Under the pieces are notes generated by a model that was given only the letters and a program-made list of their open reading frames with translations, did not search any database and was not told the origin of the DNA. A stretch of 64,000 nucleotides of DNA from Photobacterium angustum (lineage in GTDB: Bacteria; Pseudomonadota; Gammaproteobacteria; Enterobacterales; Vibrionaceae), in NCBI RefSeq assembly GCF_003026365.1, contig NZ_PYOM01000011.1, positions 62,001-126,000 of the forward strand. Direction: 5' to 3'. Both the position numbers and the translations under genes were made by a program. Shown piece after piece: positions 50,865 through 60,119 of the stretch. Numbering within the stretch: the first letter of the stretch is position 1; the number at the start of each line of letters is the position of its first letter.

Positions 50865-52589
50865 TTATTTCGCGATTAAATCTTCAACCATCAGTTGCAC
50901 ACTGCGATTACCTCGGTATTCATTAACATCTAAACGGTAAACCAATTCAACTTGTTGAACCGATGCATCAGGCCAACGTTTCACATCCACATTAAAGGCA
51001 ATCGCATCAATCACAGTACCGCCACCTAGAGGCTCTACCATCATTTTAAGGTGTTTACCGCCCACTAACTTTTGGTGTAATAATCGAAAAGTGCCATCAA
51101 AGGTTGGCTCAGGGAATTGTTGCCCCCAAGGACCACCAGCACGAAGAATTTCAGCGACATCTAGGTTTAATTCATGACAGCCTAACTCACCATCTGTCAT
51201 CAATACCCCTTTTAGCGCTTCTTCATCAAGTACATTGCGTACCACCGCATCAAAAGCTTTACTAAAAGCATCTAGTTTATCTTCAGGGATAGTAAGCCCA
51301 GCTGCCATCGCGTGACCACCAAATTTCAAAATCATCCCAGGATTTTGAGTATCGACAAGATCTAGCGCATCACGCATATGTAATCCTGGAATTGAGCGAC
51401 ATGAGCCTTTAATCTCACCGTTACCCGCATCGGCAAATGCGATCACTGGGCGATGATATTTATCTTTAATACGTGAGGCTAAAATACCAATCACACCTTG
51501 GTGCCAATCGCGCTGGAATAGCACTAAACCATAAGGCATATCTTGCTGATTAAACTTCAAACGCTCACAAATCGCTAAGGCCTCATCTTTCATGCCCTGC
51601 TCTATTTCTTTTCGAGTCTGATTTAAGCCATCTAGCTCTGATGCCATACGACGCGCTGATTGAATGTTGTCACACAACAGGAGTTCAACCCCAAACGACA
51701 TATCATCTAATCGTCCTGCGGCATTAATACGAGGCCCTAAAGCAAACCCTAAGTCACTAGTCACTAAACGTGCTGGATCGCGATTGGCAACCTCAATTAG
51801 CGCTTGAATACCAGGACGACACTTACCCGCACGAATACGTTGTAAGCCTTGATGTACTAAAATACGGTTATTGCCATCAAGTGCAACGACATCAGCTACA
51901 GTTCCCAGTGCGACTAAATCGAGTAATTCAGCCAAATTAGGCATGGCGATGCCTTGCTGTTCAAACCAGCCTCTCTGACGCAATTCAGCGCGTAGTGCCA
52001 ACATGAGGTAGAAAGCAACCCCGACACCACATAGCGCTTTAGATGGAAACCCACACTCATTCAAATTTGGATTAACAATCGCATCAGCGATCGGTAAACA
52101 ATCACCTGGCAAATGGTGATCGGTAACTAATACGGTCAAGCCTTTTTCTTTCGCTACCGCAACGCCAGCAATCGAAGATACCCCGTTATCCACGGTCATA
52201 ATTAGCTCTGCGCCACGTTCAATGGCTTGTTCAACCACTTCAGGACTCAGGCCATATCCATCGTCGAAACGGTTAGGCACTAAATAATCAACATTTTTAC
52301 AGCCGAGCATACGAAGCGCTAACACAGATAATGCTGAACTTGTTGCACCATCAGCATCAAAATCACCAACAATGATAATTCGTGTGTTTTGCGAAAGTGC
52401 ATCCACTAACAACTGAACTGCACTAGCCATACCATGAAGCTGATTGTAATTAAGTAGCCCCTTGGCACTACGCTCTAACTCAGCATCATTTTTGATCCCA
52501 CGGCTAGCATAAATACGTTGTAAGATCGGAGGGATTTGATCTGAGAACCCCTCAGTATCTGCTAAAGGGCGACGTTTAATTTCAATCAT
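50865..52589 (-). CDS. recJ: Single-strand-specific exonuclease RecJ
   Basis: RecJ degrades single-stranded DNA 5' to 3' in RecF-pathway recombination and mismatch repair. The DHH-family metal motifs are visible: VGDFDADGATSSAL, VTDHHLPGD, INAAGRLDD and the DHHA1 segment KFGGHAMAAGLTI. I start it at the ATG at 52587-52589 (MIEIKRRPL, 574 residues; E. coli 577); an upstream ATG would add 24 non-homologous residues. It lies between dsbC and prfB as in E. coli. Confidence 0.97.
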   Translation of the reverse strand: MIEIKRRPLADTEGFSDQIPPILQRIYASRGIKNDAELERSAKGLLNYNQLHGMASAVQLLVDALSQNTRIIIVGDFDADGATSSALSVLALRMLGCKNVDYLVPNRFDDGYGLSPEVVEQAIERGAELIMTVDNGVSSIAGVAVAKEKGLTVLVTDHHLPGDCLPIADAIVNPNLNECGFPSKALCGVGVAFYLMLALRAELRQRGWFEQQGIAMPNLAELLDLVALGTVADVVALDGNNRILVHQGLQRIRAGKCRPGIQALIEVANRDPARLVTSDLGFALGPRINAAGRLDDMSFGVELLLCDNIQSARRMASELDGLNQTRKEIEQGMKDEALAICERLKFNQQDMPYGLVLFQRDWHQGVIGILASRIKDKYHRPVIAFADAGNGEIKGSCRSIPGLHMRDALDLVDTQNPGMILKFGGHAMAAGLTIPEDKLDAFSKAFDAVVRNVLDEEALKGVLMTDGELGCHELNLDVAEILRAGGPWGQQFPEPTFDGTFRLLHQKLVGGKHLKMMVEPLGGGTVIDAIAFNVDVKRWPDASVQQVELVYRLDVNEYRGNRSVQLMVEDLIAK

Positions 52590-52643
52590 AATCAGGCTTC
52601 TTATCAGTATTATTATCTTTTCATAGTAACGAAATAGCCTATA

Positions 52644-52677
52644 ACAAAAAAGCCTGAACATAATGCTCAGGCTTTCT
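52644..52677 (-). terminator. dsbC terminator
   Basis: AAAGCCTGA/TCAGGCTTT with a nine-base loop and a minus-strand T-run, between dsbC and recJ. Confidence 0.8.
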
Positions 52678-52703
52678 ATTATTCCATCATCGGCTACGAT
52701 AAA

Positions 52704-53432
52704 TTAGCTTTTTGGTTGGCTATCAAGTAGCTGACGTAATGCCGCAGGCGGCTGATAACCAGGGATCATCGTACCATCAGCGAGAACAATAGCAGGCGTA
52801 CCGTTCACACCCATTGCGACACCAAGCTCGTATTGTGCACGCACTAAATCAGGACGAGGTGTGATCTTACTTGTATCAAAGTTGCCACTCTTCGCATCAT
52901 CCATCGCTTTTGCACGATCTTTAGCACCCCAGATCGCACTCATTTGATTAAAGTTGCTAGAACGCTCACCACCACGAGGGAAAGCTAAATAACGAACAGT
53001 AATGCCTTCGTCATTATATCCTTTGATCTCATTATGCAACTTACGACAGTAACCACAGCTTGTATCGGTGAACACGGTAACGACATATTTTTCGTTCTTT
53101 GCAGGATAGACAATCATGTCTTTTTCCATCGCTGCAATTTTATCCTTGTTCATTTTTGCCATTTTTTGCTCTGTTAAGTTAACAGGCTGCGCACCATTAT
53201 TTTCGTATAAGTGGCCAACGACAAAATACTTACCATCATCAGAAGCATAAACAATGCCACGCTCTGTCATGATTTCATTTAATCCAGAAATCGGAGACGC
53301 TTCAATCGATGAAGGGGTTAAGCCTATTTTAGCAAGTTGCTGACTAATCGCCGCTTCATCTGGCTTCGCTGCCGCTGAAAAAGCCGTTAAAGCAACCGCT
53401 GTTGCCACAATTGTTCGGCTGATAAAGTGCAT
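52704..53432 (-). CDS. dsbC: Thiol:disulfide isomerase DsbC
   Basis: DsbC reshuffles wrong disulfides in the periplasm and is kept reduced by DsbD. A signal peptide (about 1-22, ending SAAA) is followed by an N-terminal dimerisation domain and a thioredoxin fold with the C126-G-Y-C129 active site. The cis-proline loop is GVNGTPAIVLADG. The length of 242 residues is normal. It lies between xerD and recJ as in E. coli. Confidence 0.97.
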   Translation of the reverse strand: MHFISRTIVATAVALTAFSAAAKPDEAAISQQLAKIGLTPSSIEASPISGLNEIMTERGIVYASDDGKYFVVGHLYENNGAQPVNLTEQKMAKMNKDKIAAMEKDMIVYPAKNEKYVVTVFTDTSCGYCRKLHNEIKGYNDEGITVRYLAFPRGGERSSNFNQMSAIWGAKDRAKAMDDAKSGNFDTSKITPRPDLVRAQYELGVAMGVNGTPAIVLADGTMIPGYQPPAALRQLLDSQPKS

Positions 53433-53592
53433 TTAATTTATCCTTAATTAATGATGATATTCTCAATATTTATGAGACCTAATCCATCGTAAAATAGTTT
53501 CAAATTTTCTACTATCATTTGTTAGGCAAGAATAAGTTAACTCTAACGGAACGCAAATAGTATTCACTAATTTACCTAACACTCTCTCACAA

Positions 53593-54489
53593 TTATGCGC
53601 GAGGATGGTGAGTTTGGTGTAATTGTTTTAACCTTTCCGTTGCAACATGGGTATAAATTTGTGTGGTTGATAGGTCACTATGTCCTAGCAACATTTGTAC
53701 CACACGAAGATCCGCACCGTAATTTAATAAGTGCGTTGCAAAGGCGTGACGCATCACGTGAGGTGATAATGTATCTGCGTCAATTCCAGCTAAAACAGCA
53801 TAGTGTTTAATCCGATGCCAAAAGGTTTGACGGGTCATTTGTCTTGCTCGGCGACTAGGAAATAACACATCAGAGCTTTTTTCTCCCAGTAGTTGCGGAC
53901 GCCCTGTTTCAATAAATTGTTCAATCCAATCGACGGCATTTTCTCCCATCGGGACTAATCGCTCTTTATCACCTTTACCAGTGATCCGCACAACACCTTG
54001 GCGCAAACTAATATTTTCCATTGTTAATGTCACGAGCTCGGTTACACGCAAGCCTGTTGCATACAATAATTCAAGCATCGCTTTATCGCGTAGTTCAATC
54101 GGATCATTAACATCGGGCGCTTCTAATAACGCATCGACTTGCGCTTCACTTAAATCTTTGGGTAAACGTTTAGGTAACTTAGGTGTCACTAGCATCGCAC
54201 TCGGATCATCGTCGCGCATCTTTTCACGATGTAAATATTGAAATAAACGACGAATCGCAGAAACCATACGTGCACGTGAGGTTTGCTTATAATCTTTATC
54301 AAATAGCCATTGTTGATAACGCTGTAAATCATCAACTGAAACACTGATGACATTACGTGACTCTTGTTTTAACCAGCGTAATAGCTTGGTTAAATCATTG
54401 CGGTAAGACGACAAGGTATTTTCAGATAATCCTCGCTCCATCCACATCGCATCCAGAAAACGTTCGATAATAACGTCATCGTTTTCCAT
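53593..54489 (-). CDS. xerD: Site-specific recombinase XerD
   Basis: With XerC, XerD resolves chromosome dimers at dif. The 298-residue tyrosine recombinase has every catalytic residue at the E. coli position: R148 (ATGLRVTE), K172, H244 and R247 (SPHVMRHAFATHL), H270 (LLGHSDLS) and Y279 (TQIYTHV). The N-terminal SAM-like core-binding domain spans about 1-105. It is part of the housekeeping xerD-dsbC-recJ cluster and not an integrase of a mobile element. Confidence 0.99.
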   Translation of the reverse strand: MENDDVIIERFLDAMWMERGLSENTLSSYRNDLTKLLRWLKQESRNVISVSVDDLQRYQQWLFDKDYKQTSRARMVSAIRRLFQYLHREKMRDDDPSAMLVTPKLPKRLPKDLSEAQVDALLEAPDVNDPIELRDKAMLELLYATGLRVTELVTLTMENISLRQGVVRITGKGDKERLVPMGENAVDWIEQFIETGRPQLLGEKSSDVLFPSRRARQMTRQTFWHRIKHYAVLAGIDADTLSPHVMRHAFATHLLNYGADLRVVQMLLGHSDLSTTQIYTHVATERLKQLHQTHHPRA

Positions 54490-54702
54490 TTATCACTCCA
54501 AAACCTGTGTTAGCAAAGCTTGAACACATGGATAAAAACACAGTACTTTATTCATCATAGGGTATTTTAAACCAAAAGTAACGAGGCTTATTACAACAGA
54601 TAATAAGCGAAAAAATGTTGGATGCTTTTATTCACTTTATTGAGCTTGTAAGGTCATTACAGGTACACTCAAACAATAAATAAAAATACTAGGATACTCA
54701 GC

Positions 54703-55224
54703 ATGAAAATCGGTTTGTTTTATGGCTCAACCACCTGCTATACCGAAATGGCAGCAGAAAAGATCCGTGATTGTATTGGTACTGAACTGATTGAACTGCG
54801 TAATATAAAAGAAGCAGACATCAGTGAGATGAACCAGTTTGATATGCTTATTTTAGGTATCTCAACTTGGGACTTTGGTGAACTGCAAGAAGATTGGGAA
54901 GCCGTGTGGCAGCAGCTTGATGGATTACGTTTAACCAATAAAACCATTGCATTGTTTGGCTTAGGCGATCAAGAAGGCTACACCGAGTGGTACCTTGATG
55001 CGATGGGAATGCTGCATGACAAACTATTAGAAGCAGACGTTCAATTTATTGGCTATTGGCCTAATGATGATAGCTACCAATTTGAAGCATCAAAAGCCCT
55101 TACAGAAGATAAACAATTTTTTGTTGGTTTAGCGTTAGATGAAGATGGTCAATATGAACTCTCCGACCAGCGAATCACCCAATGGTGTGAGCAAATTATG
55201 CTTGAGTACGCCGAGACCCTGTGA
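54703..55224 (+). CDS. fldB: Flavodoxin FldB
   Basis: A small FMN electron carrier. The phosphate-binding loop is [15 protein letters not shown] near the start, the flavin-flanking tryptophan loop is [15 protein letters not shown], and [18 protein letters not shown] is the second FMN loop; 173 residues makes it a long-chain flavodoxin. It diverges from xerD as fldB does in E. coli, hence FldB rather than FldA. Confidence 0.95.
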   Translation: MKIGLFYGSTTCYTEMAAEKIRDCIGTELIELRNIKEADISEMNQFDMLILGISTWDFGELQEDWEAVWQQLDGLRLTNKTIALFGLGDQEGYTEWYLDAMGMLHDKLLEADVQFIGYWPNDDSYQFEASKALTEDKQFFVGLALDEDGQYELSDQRITQWCEQIMLEYAETL

Positions 55225-55246
55225 GCAATCACAAATCGTATATCGA

Positions 55247-55277
55247 TAAAAAGGGATGCACATGACATCCCTTTTCT
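55247..55277. terminator. fldB/brnQ bidirectional terminator
   Basis: AAAAGGGATG/CATCCCTTTT around a seven-base loop, with T-runs both ways, between convergent fldB and brnQ. Confidence 0.85.
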
Positions 55278-55298
55278 ATGTTTATTTCAACAGTGAAC

Positions 55299-56612
55299 TT
55301 ACGCTAACTTATCTTGTGGCCCCATCGATTTGCCACCGATAAAGCGCGTGATCGCAAGCGCAATCAAAGTAGGTAACACCCAACCCATACCATAATTAAA
55401 TAGTGGTAAATCACTGAACATTGATACATCAAACTTCAGGTACTTCGCCACATCAATCATGCTAAAGATAAAAGAAACCAACAGCACAACACGGTATGCT
55501 AAACGTGGATTCGGTAACCATTTACGTACTAAGGTTAATGCGACCAGTGCAATAGCAACAGGATACAAAGCAAATAACACAGGTACTGATAACGCAATCA
55601 ACTGGTTTAAGCCCACATTGGCTACTACTGCACATATTACCGCTAAGATCACCGCCCACTTTTTGTAAGACAATGATGTTAAAGAGCTGAAGTAATCTGC
55701 ACATGCACTGATCAAACCGATCGCAGTTGTTAAACAGGCAAGTAATACAATTGCAGATAGGATTACCTGACCCGGCGCACCAAATAATGCCATCACATAG
55801 CCCGTTAAGATAACGCCACCATTACCCGCATTAGGTGTAATCGCTGTACTTGTCGCGCCTAAGTAAAATAATGAGATATATACAAAGGCTAAGCCTGCTG
55901 CAGCAATAAGACCGGCGTAGATCAGGTAGGTACAGGTTGTCTTTTCATCACTAACACCTTTACTGCGGATCACATCAACAATCAGCATACCAAACATCAA
56001 GGCTGCGAAAGTATCCATGGTGTTATAGCCTTCAAGGAAACCTTTAGTAAATGCCTGTGTTACATACTCACCCTGTGCTGCAACAATCAAACCTTGTGGA
56101 TTTACAAATACCGCAATGGCCAGTACAGCCAATACGATAAACAGTGCAGGTGTTAAGAACTTACCAATCATGTCGATCAGCTTGCCACGAGACCAAGCAA
56201 AAAATAGGGCTACTGCAAAAAAGATCACAGAAAAAGTCGTTAAGCTTGCTTGACCAGCGTCTGCAGCCATAAATGGTTTTACTGCCATTTCATAAGCGAC
56301 TAAACCTGTACGCGGCGCAGCAAAAGCAGGACCAATAATAATAAAAATCAACACCGCCATTAATGTTGCGATTTTTGAGGGTAAATCACGTGTTAACCCC
56401 TGCCAGCCCCCACCCGCCATTGCAACGGCAATAATACCAATTAAAGGTAGACCAACGGCTGTGACTAAAAAGCCAAACATAGCCGAAAGCATATTTTCAC
56501 CGGCAAGTTGACCCGCTAATGGTGGAAAAATAATATTCCCAGCACCAAGAAAGAAAGCGAAAGTCATAAAACCTAACGCTATAATGTCTGTTACTTTGAG
56601 TGTCTTTTTCAA
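55299..56612 (-). CDS. brnQ: Branched-chain amino acid transporter BrnQ (LIVCS family)
   Basis: Takes up leucine, isoleucine and valine with a cation. The 437-residue protein has about 12 membrane helices and the family opening DIIALGFMTFAFFLGAGNIIFPP, with the later GNGGVILTGYVMALFG block. AAGGTG precedes the ATG. It stands alone, convergent with fldB. Confidence 0.93.
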   Translation of the reverse strand: MKKTLKVTDIIALGFMTFAFFLGAGNIIFPPLAGQLAGENMLSAMFGFLVTAVGLPLIGIIAVAMAGGGWQGLTRDLPSKIATLMAVLIFIIIGPAFAAPRTGLVAYEMAVKPFMAADAGQASLTTFSVIFFAVALFFAWSRGKLIDMIGKFLTPALFIVLAVLAIAVFVNPQGLIVAAQGEYVTQAFTKGFLEGYNTMDTFAALMFGMLIVDVIRSKGVSDEKTTCTYLIYAGLIAAAGLAFVYISLFYLGATSTAITPNAGNGGVILTGYVMALFGAPGQVILSAIVLLACLTTAIGLISACADYFSSLTSLSYKKWAVILAVICAVVANVGLNQLIALSVPVLFALYPVAIALVALTLVRKWLPNPRLAYRVVLLVSFIFSMIDVAKYLKFDVSMFSDLPLFNYGMGWVLPTLIALAITRFIGGKSMGPQDKLA

Positions 56613-56990
56613 ACTGCACCTTCCACTCTTCTATGGGTTATGTGTTGTGTTTTTATAATTATCTGCGTTGACTACAAAATTAAACATATATAACCAACGA
56701 AAACATAATGGATAAAAACAGCATTCTTGGCAATAGTGTAGAAATAAACACCACATAATCCATACATAAAGGGTTAAACGCAAAACAAAGAACCATCAAG
56801 AGCCAATAAATAAGAACATAACACCAATTAAAAACAAAAGATTAATATATAAACAAAATTCAAACATAACAGTTAACCATATCGAAACAAAAAACGTTCA
56901 ATAACCAAGCAACTGTGATGGTTAGCGTTATAACCATTACGATTAATCGTTTATTCCATTATTTAGTTCAAAACACAGGAAGAAATAGCC
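56613..56990. other. brnQ-trmN6 intergenic region
   Basis: 378 bases between two divergent genes. From about 56760 to 56905 the plus strand is dominated by A and C with few G and T, like the region before carA. I find no gene and no confident promoter. Confidence 0.5.
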
Positions 56991-57713
56991 ATGTCACGCG
57001 GCTTTAGCTTTAAACAATTTCACGTCAATGATTTAGGCTGCGGAATGCCAATCAGTACCGATGGTGTATTGCTAGGAGCATGGGCTGCCATGCCTCAACA
57101 AGGTAGAGTGGTTGATATTGGTACCGGCAGTGGTTTATTAGCACTTATGGCCGCACAGCGAACAAGCACGTTAACTTTACCTATTACTATCGAAGCTATC
57201 GAAATAGATCCACAAGCCGCAGCGGCAGCACGCCAAAATTTCATAAATTCACCTTGGCATCAACGCTTACAGTGTATTGAACAAGATGTCACTGAATGGC
57301 GACATACACAGCCCCCTAACAGTGTTAATGCGATTGTTTGTAATCCCCCCTATTTCAACTTTGGTCAGCAAGCAGAACAATCACACCGTGCCACTGCTCG
57401 ACATACCGATACATTTAGCCATCAACAGCTACTTAAAACGCTTCAATGGCTACTCACAGAAGAAGGGATCGCCAGTATTATCTTGCCAAGTTACGAAGGA
57501 CAGCGCTTAATTGAAGCCGCGGCTGAATATCATTTACACTGTATCGAAAGTTGCGATGTCCAAAGCACCGAGAAAAAAGCACCTATTCGACTACTTCTAC
57601 AATTAAGTAAAAAGAAACAAATCTGTACTTCATCTCACCTTTGTATTCATAAAGATGGTGATTATTCAATTGAATTCAAAGCATTAACGAAAGGGTTCTA
57701 TCTAAAAATGTAA
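56991..57713 (+). CDS. trmN6: tRNA1(Val) N6-adenosine-37 methyltransferase
   Basis: TrmN6 (YfiC) methylates A37 of tRNA-Val. The 240 residues show the SAM site VVDIGTGSGLLALMAAQR and the adenine-N6 catalytic motif N118-P-P-Y121 (IVCNPPYF). It lies beside srmB, as yfiC does in E. coli, though here the two point in the same direction. Confidence 0.95.
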   Translation: MSRGFSFKQFHVNDLGCGMPISTDGVLLGAWAAMPQQGRVVDIGTGSGLLALMAAQRTSTLTLPITIEAIEIDPQAAAAARQNFINSPWHQRLQCIEQDVTEWRHTQPPNSVNAIVCNPPYFNFGQQAEQSHRATARHTDTFSHQQLLKTLQWLLTEEGIASIILPSYEGQRLIEAAAEYHLHCIESCDVQSTEKKAPIRLLLQLSKKKQICTSSHLCIHKDGDYSIEFKALTKGFYLKM

Positions 57714-57907
57714 CCTAAAAGGACATTTATATACCATGTAGACGTTGTAATAATCATCAATGATTGAAGTTTTTATGTTTTAATCGGTGTCACTTACGCC
57801 AAGAGTGGCTATAATGCCGCCCCTTAAATATTTAATACCCTTGTTGTTATTCTTTGCAATTGGCATACGATAACGACACATAGCATTTGTCTTGGGAGAG
57901 ATAACTG

Positions 57908-59158
57908 GTGAAAGACTTTTCCGAATTAGAGTTAGATAGCGAGCTGTTACGAGCAATTGAAGAAATCGGCTATAGCCGCCCAACAGTGGTTCAAGCGCAG
58001 GCTATCCCTCATGCCCTTGACGGTAAAGATGTAATGGCTTCTGCGCCAACAGGGACCGGAAAAACAGCAGCCTTTCTTCTACCGATGATCCAACACTTGC
58101 AAGATTTTCCACGCAAAAGACCAGGACCTGCACGTATTCTGATCTTAACGCCAACGCGTGAACTTGCTATTCAAGTTGCCGATCAAGCAAGAGCATTAGC
58201 AAAATATACAACACTAAAAGTATTTACCATCACCGGCGGTATCTCATATGACGAACATGCCGAAATGCTGGGTAAAACTCAGGATATCGTGGTAGCAACA
58301 CCGGGTCGTCTTATGGAGTACATTGAAGCTGAAAAGTTTGACTGTCGTGCTATCGAATGTTTGATCCTTGATGAAGCCGATCGCATGCTAGACATGGGCT
58401 TTGGTAAAATTGTTGAGCGTCTTAACCATGAGTGTCGCTGGCGTCGTCAAAGCTTATTGTTCTCCGCTACCTTAGAAGGTAAAGGTGTACGTGAGTTTTC
58501 AGAAACAATTTTAAATGAACCTGTTGAAGTTAATGCAGATCCTTCTCGCCGCGAACGTAAAAAGATCCATCAAATGTACCTTCGTTGTGACAACATGGAT
58601 CACAAGCTTGCTCTGTTAGAAAACATCATTAAAGAACAAGCAGAACGTACGATTATCTTTGTGAAAACACGTGAGCGTCTAGGTATCCTTCGTGGTCAAC
58701 TAGAAGCCATGGGGATCCCTTGTAACTGGATCCAAGGTGAAATGGCACAGGCTGCACGTACAAACATGATCACTCGTTTTCGTGATGGTGTTGTTAACGT
58801 ACTGATTGCGACAGACGTTGCAGCACGTGGTATTGATTTACCTGATGTTAGCCATGTGATCAACTTTGATCTACCACGAACAGCTGAAGTTTATGTACAC
58901 CGTATTGGTCGTACTGCGCGAGCTGGTAAGAAAGGAACGGCAATCTCATTGGTGGAAGCACATGACCAAAGCATGATTGAACGTATCAGCCGCTACATGA
59001 AAGAAGAAGTGCAAGAACGCTTTATTCCTGGCCTACGTCCACAGACCAAAAAAGCAAACACGGCCAAGAAAAAGAAAAAAGTGAGTAAAAAAGTAAAAGA
59101 AGCGAAAGCGAAAAAGAAAATCAAACAAGCGGCAAAAAAAGGCCAAGCCAAATCATAA
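57908..59158 (+). CDS. srmB: ATP-dependent RNA helicase SrmB
   Basis: A DEAD-box helicase acting early in 50S assembly. Motifs in order: APTGTGKT (46-53), PTRELA, TPGR, DEAD (155-158), SATLEG and HRIGRTARAG, then a lysine-rich disordered tail after about residue 380. The start is a GTG at 57908-57910 with GGGAGAG upstream. The 416 residues are shorter than E. coli SrmB (444) only in the tail. Confidence 0.96.
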   Translation: MKDFSELELDSELLRAIEEIGYSRPTVVQAQAIPHALDGKDVMASAPTGTGKTAAFLLPMIQHLQDFPRKRPGPARILILTPTRELAIQVADQARALAKYTTLKVFTITGGISYDEHAEMLGKTQDIVVATPGRLMEYIEAEKFDCRAIECLILDEADRMLDMGFGKIVERLNHECRWRRQSLLFSATLEGKGVREFSETILNEPVEVNADPSRRERKKIHQMYLRCDNMDHKLALLENIIKEQAERTIIFVKTRERLGILRGQLEAMGIPCNWIQGEMAQAARTNMITRFRDGVVNVLIATDVAARGIDLPDVSHVINFDLPRTAEVYVHRIGRTARAGKKGTAISLVEAHDQSMIERISRYMKEEVQERFIPGLRPQTKKANTAKKKKKVSKKVKEAKAKKKIKQAAKKGQAKS

Positions 59159-59183
59159 TTTTCTCTTTTACTATATAGATAAA

Positions 59184-59220
59184 ATAAAAAGGCCAACTCT
59201 CAGGAGTTGGCCTTTTTTCA
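59184..59220. terminator. srmB/yaaA bidirectional terminator
   Basis: AAAAAGGCCAACTC/GAGTTGGCCTTTTT, a very strong stem with T-runs on both strands, between convergent genes. Confidence 0.93.
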
Positions 59221-59236
59221 AAACAATATTAAAGAA

Positions 59237-60010
59237 CTATTGTTCTTCTCGCTTAAATACGAATTCTTTCGCCGTTGATTCCGATTCTACAAAGTAATAA
59301 CCTGCGGTATCAAATTCTTTTAACGCTTCAATCGATGTGATTTGATTATCAAGAATGTAACGCGCCATCATGCCACGAGCTTTTTTGGCGTAAAAGCTGA
59401 TCACTTTATAATTACCGTTCTTACAGTCTTTAAAAACTGGCGTGATCAGTTGAGCATTCAATTTCTTCGGTTTGACCGATTTAAAATATTCGTTAGATGC
59501 AAGGTTGATCAGAATATCATCGCCCTGCTCTACTAATGCTTGGTTCAATTTATCGGTAATAATATCACCCCAAAATTGATATAAGTTAGTGCCGCGAGGG
59601 TTCGCCAATTTCGTACCCATCTCTAAGCGGTAAGGTTGCATCAAATCTAATGGACGCAATAAACCATATAAACCAGAAAGCATACGTAAATGCTGTTGAG
59701 CATAAGCAAACTGTTCTTCTGTCATGGTTTCAGCCGCAAGGCCGGTATACACATCACCTTTAAAAGCCAATATTGCCTGACGGGCATTGTCTTGCGTAAA
59801 TTGTGGCTGCCACTCAGCAAAACGAGCAGCATTTAAACCTGCAATTTTATCGCTTACTTTCATCAAGCTTGCAATATCCATTGGCGTAAGCTCACGACAT
59901 ACATCAATCAGTTCAGCAGAGTGATCCGTAAGCTCTGGCAAAGTATAGGTTGATGTTGCCAATGGCGATTCATAATCAAGGGTTTTAGCGGGGGAAACCA
60001 CAATTAACAT
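59237..60010 (-). CDS. yaaA: Peroxide stress protein YaaA
   Basis: YaaA (UPF0246) lowers free intracellular iron and so limits DNA damage by hydrogen peroxide; it is in the OxyR regulon in E. coli. I start it at the ATG at 60008-60010 ([17 protein letters not shown], 257 residues, E. coli 258). The family block [16 protein letters not shown] and the C-terminal [14 protein letters not shown] are intact. An upstream ATG would add 20 unrelated residues. Confidence 0.96.
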   Translation of the reverse strand: MLIVVSPAKTLDYESPLATSTYTLPELTDHSAELIDVCRELTPMDIASLMKVSDKIAGLNAARFAEWQPQFTQDNARQAILAFKGDVYTGLAAETMTEEQFAYAQQHLRMLSGLYGLLRPLDLMQPYRLEMGTKLANPRGTNLYQFWGDIITDKLNQALVEQGDDILINLASNEYFKSVKPKKLNAQLITPVFKDCKNGNYKVISFYAKKARGMMARYILDNQITSIEALKEFDTAGYYFVESESTAKEFVFKREEQ

Positions 60011-60057
60011 AAGGCTTTTTCCTTTAAAGTCTGACACAAAAAGACTACCACTAAACA

Positions 60058-60090
60058 ATAAAAAAGCCACTTAGAAACTAAGTGGCTTTA
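60058..60090 (-). terminator. Terminator after the AGCS symporter gene
   Basis: AAAGCCACTTAG/CTAAGTGGCTTT with an AAA loop and minus-strand T-run. Confidence 0.9.
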
Positions 60091-60119
60091 GTTATTTCAA
60101 TAATAGGCTTTAACAATGA

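Noticed and set aside
53593-54489. Tyrosine recombinase as a sign of an integrated element
   Set aside because: All residues match housekeeping XerD at identical positions and the neighbours are the conserved dsbC, recJ and prfB; no att-like repeats or cargo are present.
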